From Weeksellaceae bacterium (GTDB lineage: Bacteria > Bacteroidota > Bacteroidia > Flavobacteriales > Weeksellaceae): a stretch of DNA of 6,413 nt. Positions 1 to 5,302 of the stretch are shown one piece after another. The position numbers and the translations under genes are program-made. Where the stretch lies: positions 1 through 6,413 of the forward strand of contig JAKOOI010000091.1 of NCBI GenBank assembly GCA_022701475.1, given 5' to 3'. The notes under the pieces are model-generated. The model searched no databases and was not told the DNA's origin. It saw only the letters and a list, made by a program, of their open reading frames with translations. Every line of letters begins with the position of its first letter. Within the stretch, counting starts at the first letter, position 1.

Positions 1-1855
1 ATCTTTCCGTATAGACGGAATCGTAATATCTCCAGTTCGTCACTGGTGCCACCGCGATCCCCATTTTGAAGACATCGGCTCCTTTGGTCATGGCAAGGCT
101 CGTCATGTATCCCCCGAAGCTCCATCCGAACATTCCGATCCTGGTTTTATCGATGTACGACTGGTTCCCGAACCATTTGGCAGCCGTAATCTGGTCTTCG
201 ATTTCGTATTTCCCAAGATTCATATAAGTTACTTTCTTGAACTTGGCACCTTTATACCCGGTTCCACGACCGTCTACACACGCCACCACATAGCCTTTCT
301 GGGCCAGCATTTCAAACGAGATCCCGTTTCCGTTGTCCCATGAATTGGAAACCTGCTGGGAACCCGGGCCTGAATACTGGAACATGAACAGCGGATATTT
401 TTTATTTTTATCAAAGTTTTTAGGCTTGATGATCCATGCATTCATCTGGTCTCCGGCAGCATTCGGAATGGTGATGAACTCCTTTTCCACAAAGCTGTCA
501 GCTTTCAGTTTCTGAAGCTGGGATTCATTGTTCTGAAGTTCTTTTACCGCTTTTCCGTCTCCGTCTTTCAGTACGAAAGTATAAGGCTTAGCCGCGGTGG
601 AAGAAGTTTCGATGAAGTAATTGTAGTTTTTACTGAAATTGGCGGAGTTGTTTCCTTCCGCATTGGAGATCAGCTGAGATTTCCCGTTTTCGATATTTAC
701 TTTGGAAACTACTTTGTTGATGCTCCCTTTTTCAGTAGTCTGAACGTAGATTTCCTTTGACTTCGGATTGTAGCCGTAATAATCCGTTACTTCCCAATTG
801 CCTTTGGTCACCTGCTTTTTCAGCTTACCGTCTTTGTCATACCAGTATAAATGTCGGTTGCCGTCTCTTTCGGAAGCCCAAAGGAAAGAATCGTCTTCCA
901 GGAATTCCAGCGTCGGGCTATCGGTATCGATCCATTTTTCGTCGGTTTCAGTAAATAGTTTCTGTACCGCTCCGGTTTTGGTATTTACTTTCAACACATC
1001 CGAAGCATTCTGAATCCTTTCCGAAGTAATCAGGACGATTTCATCCGCTTTGGCGGTCTGGAACACATTCGGAATATAATAATTTTTAAATGACCCTAAA
1101 TTCAGCAGCATCGTTTTGCCATTGTCCAGACGGTATAATTGTGCGGAAACCACAGAATTTTTTTCTCCTGCCTTAGGATATTTGTAACGCATTTCCGTAG
1201 GGTAAAGCGTTTTACCGTAGATCGGAATATAAATTTCCGGAACCTGGCTTTCGTCTGATTTCACAAAAACAAGTGCATCCGAATTTTTGGTCCATTCGTA
1301 CTGTCTGGCATGTCCGAATTCCTCTTCATATACCCAATCTGCCAGACCGTTCAAAATGGAATTTTTCTTTCCGTCCGTGGTAATCTGGGTAATTTTTCCG
1401 GTATTCAGGTCCTGGTAGAACAGGTTGTTGTCCGAAATAAAAGCAACCTTTGTCGCATCCGGGGAAAATCTCGGTTCCTGTACGGCATTCCCGTTATTCA
1501 GGCTGGTTATTTTTCCGGATTTCAGGTCTTTCACATCAAATTTACCCAGAAAGGAATGCCTGTAAACCGGCTGGCTTTCTTTCTGCAGGAGGATTTTGGA
1601 TTCATCATCCGAAAATTCATAGCTTTCAAACTGTCCGTCTACGATATTGCCTTCTTTCTGGGAGGTCTTGTAGGAATATCTGGCAATGCCGCCCTGTTCG
1701 ATCACCAGGTAGTTTTCACCGTTCTTCATGGAAGTAATGCCGGCGATGCCTTTTCCGCGGTAATATCCTGAATATATTTTATCTAAAGTGATTTCCTGGG
1801 CAGATATGCTTTGAAATGCTGCAGCTACTGTAAGGGTAAGTAAGAATTTTTTCAT
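1..1855 (-). CDS. Dipeptidyl peptidase IV-like S9 family serine peptidase, N-terminal part (C-terminus beyond left edge)
   Basis: Family S9B enzymes cleave X-Pro (or X-Ala) dipeptides from peptide N-termini; in flavobacteria they act in the periplasm on imported or extracellular peptides. The start at 1855 gives a clear signal peptide (MKKF, then a hydrophobic stretch, likely cleavage SISA|QE after residue 19). A beta-propeller domain follows, spanning roughly residues 60-460. It contains D173-W-V-Y-E-E-E179, matching the Glu pair that binds the substrate amino terminus in DPP IV. The alpha/beta-hydrolase domain begins near residue 465. It has Y494-S-G-P-G-S-Q, whose Tyr corresponds to the oxyanion-hole Tyr, and the nucleophile elbow G-W-S579-F-G-G-Y. 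The Tyr-Ser spacing of 85 is close to the 83 of human DPP4. Six hundred and eighteen codons plus one base are visible. The catalytic Asp and His, expected about 80 and 110 residues after S579, lie outside, so roughly 90-100 codons are missing. The frame is intact. It is divergent from the gene at 1976. The family call is firm; strict DPP IV specificity is inferred. Confidence 0.95.
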   Translation of the reverse strand, partial: MKKFLLTLTVAAAFQSISAQEITLDKIYSGYYRGKGIAGITSMKNGENYLVIEQGGIARYSYKTSQKEGNIVDGQFESYEFSDDESKILLQKESQPVYRHSFLGKFDVKDLKSGKITSLNNGNAVQEPRFSPDATKVAFISDNNLFYQDLNTGKITQITTDGKKNSILNGLADWVYEEEFGHARQYEWTKNSDALVFVKSDESQVPEIYIPIYGKTLYPTEMRYKYPKAGEKNSVVSAQLYRLDNGKTMLLNLGSFKNYYIPNVFQTAKADEIVLITSERIQNASDVLKVNTKTGAVQKLFTETDEKWIDTDSPTLEFLEDDSFLWASERDGNRHLYWYDKDGKLKKQVTKGNWEVTDYYGYNPKSKEIYVQTTEKGSINKVVSKVNIENGKSQLISNAEGNNSANFSKNYNYFIETSSTAAKPYTFVLKDGDGKAVKELQNNESQLQKLKADSFVEKEFITIPNAAGDQMNAWIIKPKNFDKNKKYPLFMFQYSGPGSQQVSNSWDNGNGISFEMLAQKGYVVACVDGRGTGYKGAKFKKVTYMNLGKYEIEDQITAAKWFGNQSYIDKTRIGMFGWSFGGYMTSLAMTKGADVFKMGIAVAPVTNWRYYDSVYTER

Positions 1856-1873
1856 TTCTAATTTTAAAGAATT

Positions 1874-1906
1874 CAAATATAATAATTTTATAAGTGTCTG
1901 AAAAAA
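1874..1906 (-). promoter_or_regulatory. Putative Bacteroidetes-type promoter of the S9 peptidase gene
   Basis: Read on the minus strand, 1881-1874 is TATATTTG, an exact match to the Bacteroidetes -7 element TAnnTTTG. Nineteen bases upstream is a T-run (1906-1901) in place of the usual TTTG -33 element, so the upstream half is weak. Transcription would start near 1868, leaving a leader of only about 13 nt before the ATG at 1855. No Shine-Dalgarno is visible, which is usual in this phylum. Confidence 0.45.
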
Positions 1907-1917
1907 GCATTTTGTGA

Positions 1918-1940
1918 CAAGTCTTTTGGCAAAAGAATTG
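1918..1940. promoter_or_regulatory. 23-nt near-perfect inverted repeat in a divergent intergenic region (candidate operator)
   Basis: The two 11-nt arms, CAAGTCTTTTG and CAAAAGAATTG, flank a single central G (1929). Ten of 11 positions are complementary; only 1921/1937 mismatch. The inner 15 nt (1922-1936) are perfect. A one-base centre is a poor RNA hairpin but a normal shape for the site of a dimeric DNA-binding protein. It lies just upstream of the -33 region proposed for the minus-strand peptidase gene and immediately upstream of the possible -7 element of the plus-strand gene at 1976, so it could control either or both. No regulator gene is adjacent. The operator role is inferred. Confidence 0.4.
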
Positions 1941-1942
1941 AA

Positions 1943-1950
1943 TATATTTA
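1943..1950 (+). promoter_or_regulatory. Weak candidate -7 element for the gene at 1976
   Basis: TATATTTA matches TAnnTTTG at all but the last base and lies 25 nt before the ATG. The nearest TTTG upstream (1925-1928) is only 14 nt away, shorter than the usual spacing of about 19-20, and it overlaps the inverted repeat at 1918-1940. This is a tentative call. Confidence 0.22.
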
Positions 1951-1975
1951 AAAACATTAAAATCAAATAATCATT

Positions 1976-2449
1976 ATGGAAAAGAATGCTTACGACCAGG
2001 AACTGAACCGATACGAACTTGAAGACCAGATTATCTACACCGGATTTTCAAGTTATGAAGACGCCGAAAATTATGCCCGGGATAAAAACGGGAAACTGGT
2101 GGAAGTAGGGTTCAGGGATGGAAACGATAATCCGGCCATCACGAACGAAGGCGGGCTTCTGGAGAAGAAAATTCATTATCGGGCAGAGGCAGGCGACGAA
2201 TATCAGTTTATTCATTCATCAGATCCGGGGTTCCGGGATTATGCCGATGAACTGCAGAAGATAAAAGCTAAACTGAGAGAAGATGCGCCTGATGAAAGAT
2301 ACATCGCCAATTTTGAAATAGAAAATTCCGAAGATCCGATTGTCGTTATTAAAAACGGGCACCTGGAATCCGTAACTTCAAGAGAGCGTTCAAAATACCT
2401 CAAACATGCAAAGGTATATGAGATTGCCGTAACGGTACCGAAATCATAA
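1976..2449 (+). CDS. Hypothetical acidic protein, 157 aa
   Basis: I do not recognise this family. The protein is soluble: no signal peptide and no membrane segment. It is acidic, with about 33 Asp/Glu against 22 Lys/Arg. It opens with MEKNAYDQEL and appears mixed alpha/beta. A segment around residues 22-50 (GFSSYEDAENYARD, then KLVEVGFRDG) suggests a helix followed by a strand. A charged helix runs over about residues 85-103 (DYADELQKIKAKLRE), and a strand-rich C-terminus includes EDPIVVIKNG. The start is the only ATG near the frame's beginning; the leader is A/T-rich and lacks a Shine-Dalgarno. The next gene starts 11 nt after the stop, and one terminator serves both, so the two are probably co-transcribed. 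The clean reading frame and codon use like its neighbours support a real gene. Function is unknown. Confidence 0.8.
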   Translation: MEKNAYDQELNRYELEDQIIYTGFSSYEDAENYARDKNGKLVEVGFRDGNDNPAITNEGGLLEKKIHYRAEAGDEYQFIHSSDPGFRDYADELQKIKAKLREDAPDERYIANFEIENSEDPIVVIKNGHLESVTSRERSKYLKHAKVYEIAVTVPKS

Positions 2450-2460
2450 AACGAAATATC

Positions 2461-2655
2461 ATGAGCAAGACCAAGTATTCTGATAAAGTTCAGGACAAAT
2501 TAGGGAAGGTAATGCACGAATTTAAGGAAGGTAAACTGAAATCATCCTCAGGAGATAAAGTAACAGACAGAAAACAGGCCGTAGCCATCGGGATTTCAGA
2601 AGCCAGGGAAGAAGGACTTAAAGTTCCTTCCAAAGGCAAAAGTAAGAATAAATAA
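2461..2655 (+). CDS. Small basic DUF6496-type protein, 64 aa
   Basis: The core KVMHEFKEGKLKSS, followed by a Gly-Asp-Lys turn, V-T-D-R-K-Q-A-V-A-I-G-I-S-E-A-R and a Lys-rich tail, resembles from memory the DUF6496 family: small bacterial proteins with an HEFK(E/H)G motif and an R-K-Q-A-[IV]-A-I-x-[IL]-S-E-A-R helix. The molecular role of that family is not known to me. The protein has about 17 Lys/Arg and 9 Asp/Glu, so it is clearly basic and could bind nucleic acid or an acidic partner, but this is inference. There is no signal peptide or membrane segment. It starts 11 nt after the acidic 157-residue protein and precedes a strong terminator by 5 nt, making it the last gene of a two-gene unit. 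Confidence 0.8.
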   Translation: MSKTKYSDKVQDKLGKVMHEFKEGKLKSSSGDKVTDRKQAVAIGISEAREEGLKVPSKGKSKNK

Positions 2656-2660
2656 AAAGC

Positions 2661-2698
2661 AAAGAGACTGTCATAAGGATAGTCTCTTTTGTTTTTTT
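2661..2698 (+). terminator. Rho-independent terminator of the 1976-2655 unit
   Basis: A 12-bp stem (2661-2672 with 2678-2689, arms AAAGAGACTGTC and GATAGTCTCTTT, one G-U pair) encloses a 5-nt loop. It is followed by TGTTTTTTT at 2690-2698. It begins 5 nt after the stop codon of the DUF6496-type gene. Read on the minus strand, the hairpin is followed by GCTTTTTATTT, so it could also act as a back-up terminator for the convergent lipoprotein gene. Confidence 0.85.
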
Positions 2699-2744
2699 CT
2701 AATATTTCCGGTATAAAACAGATGGTTCATGGGAAAATTGAGAC

Positions 2745-2783
2745 AACAAAACCTTATCTGCGGATAAGGTTTTGTTATTTTTT
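2745..2783. terminator. Strong hairpin between convergent genes, probably bidirectional terminator
   Basis: A perfect 14-bp stem (2745-2758 with 2763-2776, arms AACAAAACCTTATC and GATAAGGTTTTGTT) has a TGCG loop. In plus orientation it is followed by ATTTTTT (2777-2783). In minus orientation it starts 10 nt after the stop codon of the lipoprotein gene (2787), and the 3' arm itself supplies a TTTTGTT run, so it most likely terminates that gene. With the hairpin at 2661 it forms a double barrier between converging transcripts. Confidence 0.8.
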
Positions 2784-2786
2784 AAG

Positions 2787-3089
2787 TTATTGCACGCTTT
2801 TTATCCTGATCATGCCTTTGTTTTCATGGTACATCATACACATGATTTTACCGTCTCTTTCCGGACATTTATCGGTCTTATCAAAGATTACAGATACTTT
2901 TTCACCTTCTTTTTTTGATTGAAGGATTTCGGAATTGCAGACCAGGTAATCCTCGTTTTCCTTTACCCTGAGGTAAGTTCCCGTACAGTCCCGTACAATG
3001 GTACCTGTATTTGGCTTATCATGCATTGTTGCGCAGGAAAATAATAAAACGGAGAAAATTCCCGAGTATAAAATAGGTAAAGCTTTCAT
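2787..3089 (-). CDS. Small cysteine-rich lipoprotein, 100 aa, function unknown
   Basis: The N-terminus MKALPILYSGIFSVLLFSC is a signal peptidase II signal: a short basic start, a hydrophobic core, and lipobox L16-F17-S18-C19. The mature protein should therefore be lipid-anchored in the cell envelope. The mature part is about 80 residues and looks strand-rich: TGTIVRDCTGTYLRV, then EDYLVCNSE, a charged turn, GEKVSVIFDK, and C-terminal IMCMMYHENKGMIRI. That pattern would suit a small beta-barrel of OB type, though this is inference. Beyond the lipidated Cys there are four others (C35, C51, C75, C84), enough for two disulfides in the periplasm. I do not recognise a named family. It is a single gene, convergent with the unit at 1976-2655, with its own possible promoter and terminator. 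Confidence 0.82.
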   Translation of the reverse strand: MKALPILYSGIFSVLLFSCATMHDKPNTGTIVRDCTGTYLRVKENEDYLVCNSEILQSKKEGEKVSVIFDKTDKCPERDGKIMCMMYHENKGMIRIKSVQ

Positions 3090-3111
3090 CTTTTTTTATT
3101 TGAATTAAATG

Positions 3112-3142
3112 CAAAATCACAATATTCACACCAAAATACAAC
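3112..3142 (-). promoter_or_regulatory. Weak candidate promoter of the lipoprotein gene
   Basis: On the minus strand a GTTG (3142-3139) is followed after 19 nt by TGATTTTG (3119-3112), which differs from TAnnTTTG at one base. The spacing is right for a Bacteroidetes promoter, and the -7 element ends 22 nt before the ATG at 3089. The motif is degenerate, so this is tentative. Confidence 0.3.
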
Positions 3143-3398
3143 AGGCCACGATTTTTCTCGCATTATCATCTTCAAAAAAGATACGATTCTGAATGAAAGG
3201 GACAATTTTTTACAACCGGTTCAGAAAACACATCAATGCTGCCGATGTTTATGCATGGTTTTTATGAAAATTGAATACACCGGTAAAAGTACTGATAGGT
3301 TTAGTGTCAGTATGTTCGGGCGAAGCACTCCAAAATATAAGATCATTTGCCAGGGACAGAAAATTAAATTCGTACGACCGGATGTTGTGTTTCATATT

Positions 3399-3436
3399 CA
3401 AAACAAAACCGGCAGAGCCAAACGCTCTGCCGGTTT
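3399..3436 (-). terminator. Rho-independent terminator of the phosphorylase-family gene
   Basis: A perfect, GC-rich 13-bp stem (3406-3418 with 3424-3436, arms AAACCGGCAGAGC and GCTCTGCCGGTTT) has a 5-nt loop. On the minus strand it is followed by TGTTTTG (3405-3399). It lies 22 nt downstream of the stop codon at 3459. The T-tail is better in this direction than in plus, where the hairpin is followed by CATATTTCC. Confidence 0.85.
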
Positions 3437-3458
3437 CATATTTCCGTAAATATCATTT

Positions 3459-5117
3459 TTACGATTTGTTATAAAGTGTATAATATTCATCCGCCATCCG
3501 ATCGCTGTTAAAGTTTTCTTTTACATCGTTCATAGACTGATACTGTATCTTTCTCCACTGGTCCGGCCTGTCGTAATAGGTTGGAAGGATTTCATTTTCA
3601 AGAAGGTCGTACAGGGCATTCAGGTCGTAACTGTCCTGTTCATAAACGCTCATGTTCTCATAATCGCATTTAGGGACAACAAAGGAATTCTGACCTGGTT
3701 TTGCAAATTCGGGAATCCATCCGTCATCTGTGGAAAGATTGATGGAGCCGTTCATGGCAGCTGTCATTCCGGAAGTTCCCGAGGCTTCCCGCGGTACCCT
3801 CGGGTTATTAAGCCAGAGATCGGATCCCTGCTTTAGGGATTTGCTCAGGGAAAGTTCATAGCCTGTAAGCACAGCCATATTCTTGTTGCTTTTGCTTTCT
3901 TCCACCAGGAAATTAAAAGAGGACAGAGCCGCGTAATCCATCGGATAAGGTTTTCCCGCCCATATCATCTGGATCGGATACTTCGGATGGTTCAGGAGTT
4001 TGTAGAAACGGGATTTGTCGTGCAGCAGGAGATCGGCACGTTTATAGCCGGCAAATCTTCTTGCCCATACAATCGTAAAGACATCAGGGTTAAAGAGATT
4101 GCCTGTCTGGTCCGCTACAATTTTGAAAAGCCTTTTCTTCAGGTGTTTTTTACGGTAATCGAATACCATCTTATCATTTTCATCCTTTGCATTATACAGC
4201 GGTTTGTCTGCCCAGTATTTAAAATCCTGGGCATTGGTGATGGACGTGATCTCACAGATGCCGTCATATTTGCTCCACATCTCGCGGGCCACGGTGCCGT
4301 GCAGCTGGGAAACGCCGTTGGCAATTTTTGCCATTTTCAGTGCACAGAGCGAATGGTTGAAGAGGTCATCGTCTGAACCTTCGATACGCTTGATCTCATC
4401 CATGCTGAAACCGGAAAAATAAGACATATCGTGACACAGCCGGAGGTTGTGTTTCTCATTGCCGGCCTCTTCAGGCGTATGGGTGGTAAAAACCAGTTTC
4501 TCTTTTACTTTATTAAGATCACCATTGTATTTCTTTAGCAGATGGAAAGCCGCCGGAAGTCCGTGGGCTTCATTCAGATGATAGACATCCCTTTCGATAT
4601 TCAGTTCATCCAGCAGCTGGGCGCCGCCTTTCCCCAGCAGGATGTACTGGGCAATCTTGGTAGATTCGTTGGCATCGTACAGACGATGGCAGATGGTTTT
4701 AGACACATGGTCATTTTCCGGGACATCCGTAGAAAGGAAAAACATCGGTGCCGTATTGAAGATTTCAGGATCGAGGTACCATACTTTTACCCATACAGGC
4801 GCACTGTGGATTTGAATCTGGAATTTAATTCCGGTATCTTCCAGGAAGCTGTACATTTTCTTTGTCCATACAGGCTGAAGGGTCTGGTCGTGGTTGCGGG
4901 CCTGGTCGTAATACCCGAATTTCCACAGGATACCGATACCGATGAGGTCCTGCTTCAGGTTATAGGCACTTCTCATATGAGACCCTGCGAGAAATCCCAA
5001 CCCTCCTGAATATATTTTCAGCACCTGCTCAATGGCAAATTCCATTGAAAAGTAGACTGCCTTTTTCGCGTATTTCGGGTTAACGGGGAACGGTACTGTA
5101 AAGTTCTTAAAATCCAT
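3459..5117 (-). CDS. glgP: Alpha-glucan phosphorylase family protein (GT35), 552 aa, with a substituted PLP-lysine position
   Basis: GT35 phosphorylases release glucose-1-phosphate from glycogen or maltodextrin using phosphate and a PLP cofactor in the cytosol. The short alpha-glucan phosphorylase form (TIGR02094 type) is recognisable throughout. V21-Y-F-S-M-E-F and Y36-S-G-G-L-G-F-L-A-G-S-H lie at the N-terminus. H180-L-N-E-A-H, F-T-T-H213-T-P, I-T-N-A-Q, and W351-A-R-R-F-A-G-Y-K-R follow. R354 and K359 match the phosphate-site Arg569 and Lys574 of muscle glycogen phosphorylase. Next come I-W-A-G-K and L-W-L-N-N-P-R-V-P-R-E444-A-S-G-T-S-G-M-T452. In relatives the residue after this last Met is the Lys that forms the PLP Schiff base (Lys680 in muscle enzyme); here codon 3764-3762 is ACA, Thr. 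The C-terminal MADEYYTLYN matches normal family ends, so the gene is complete. GSH replaces the more usual GDH at residues 45-47. It is a single gene with its own promoter and terminator; no glycogen gene is adjacent. The family is certain; phosphorylase activity is less so. Confidence 0.93.
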   Translation of the reverse strand: MDFKNFTVPFPVNPKYAKKAVYFSMEFAIEQVLKIYSGGLGFLAGSHMRSAYNLKQDLIGIGILWKFGYYDQARNHDQTLQPVWTKKMYSFLEDTGIKFQIQIHSAPVWVKVWYLDPEIFNTAPMFFLSTDVPENDHVSKTICHRLYDANESTKIAQYILLGKGGAQLLDELNIERDVYHLNEAHGLPAAFHLLKKYNGDLNKVKEKLVFTTHTPEEAGNEKHNLRLCHDMSYFSGFSMDEIKRIEGSDDDLFNHSLCALKMAKIANGVSQLHGTVAREMWSKYDGICEITSITNAQDFKYWADKPLYNAKDENDKMVFDYRKKHLKKRLFKIVADQTGNLFNPDVFTIVWARRFAGYKRADLLLHDKSRFYKLLNHPKYPIQMIWAGKPYPMDYAALSSFNFLVEESKSNKNMAVLTGYELSLSKSLKQGSDLWLNNPRVPREASGTSGMTAAMNGSINLSTDDGWIPEFAKPGQNSFVVPKCDYENMSVYEQDSYDLNALYDLLENEILPTYYDRPDQWRKIQYQSMNDVKENFNSDRMADEYYTLYNKS

Positions 5118-5142
5118 ACATCATATTTTTATGTTATTCTGT

Positions 5143-5150
5143 CAAAGGTA
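5143..5150 (-). promoter_or_regulatory. Putative -7 promoter element of the phosphorylase-family gene
   Basis: On the minus strand 5150-5143 reads TACCTTTG, an exact TAnnTTTG match, 25 nt before the ATG at 5117. A TTG upstream (5166-5164) is only 13 nt away, short of the expected spacing, so the -33 element is unclear. The predicted leader is about 20 nt and has no Shine-Dalgarno. Confidence 0.5.
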
Positions 5151-5188
5151 TTGAATAGGAAAACAATCCGGATGTTAATTATTCAATA
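5149..5188. repeat. 9-bp inverted repeat in the divergent glgP/5303 intergenic region
   Basis: TATTGAATA (5149-5157) and its exact complement TATTCAATA (5180-5188) are 31 bp apart centre to centre, about three helical turns. The left arm touches the -7 element of the phosphorylase gene. This geometry would suit two half-sites on one DNA face, but arms this AT-rich can arise by chance. Confidence 0.3.
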
Positions 5189-5226
5189 AGTTATTTTTAA
5201 AGGGTATTTTAAAACTGTTTTTTATC

Positions 5227-5238
5227 TACCTTTAGGTA
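5227..5238 (+). promoter_or_regulatory. Weak candidate -7 element and short palindrome upstream of the 5303 gene
   Basis: TACCTTTA (5227-5234) matches TAnnTTTG except at the last base. It is part of a small palindrome, TACCT-TT-AGGTA. No TTTG is found at the usual -33 distance. It would leave a leader of about 65 nt to the ATG at 5303. This is tentative. Confidence 0.22.
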
Positions 5239-5302
5239 TGAGTTTCTGATCATCAAAACTTCATGCCAAGATGTGTTCTTCAATCAATAAAAAAGGAATC
5301 AC

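Larger units (their letters stand above)
3090..3458. other. 369-bp gene-free stretch between two minus-strand genes
   Basis: Apart from the lipoprotein promoter region at the left and the phosphorylase terminator at the right (3399-3436), I find no convincing gene. Two short plus-strand frames (ATG 3255 to 3449, and TTG 3271 to 3474) both read through the terminator hairpin, and the second overlaps the end of the phosphorylase gene. A 24-codon frame (ATG 3193, stop TGA 3265) lies in the same frame as the 3271 one, so 3193-3474 is open except for that single stop. It may be gene debris or chance; none of the translations resembles a family I know. Confidence 0.5.

Noticed and set aside
1310..1771. 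Plus-strand open frame of 153 codons
   Set aside because: It lies wholly antisense to the S9 peptidase gene, whose signal peptide and DPP IV motifs are unambiguous; its translation shows no recognisable family features.
2661..2783. Hairpins considered as part of a CRISPR array or transposon ends
   Set aside because: The two stems differ in sequence, there are no regularly spaced repeats, and no transposase is nearby; terminators explain them.
2689..2922. Plus-strand frame of 77 codons with apparent hydrophobic segments
   Set aside because: It starts inside the tail of one terminator, runs through a second hairpin and is then antisense to the lipoprotein gene; the hydrophobicity comes from T-rich DNA.
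3255..3449. Plus-strand 64-codon frame in the gene-free stretch
   Set aside because: Its last third is encoded by the terminator hairpin of the phosphorylase gene, and it has no recognisable product.
3987..4376. Plus-strand open frame of 129 codons, and a nearby overlapping minus frame (4139-4324)
   Set aside because: Both are shadows of the phosphorylase-family gene, whose conserved motifs occupy the same stretch in another frame.
4542..5009. Plus-strand open frame of 155 codons
   Set aside because: Antisense to the N-terminal half of the phosphorylase-family gene, with no independent promoter or family signature.
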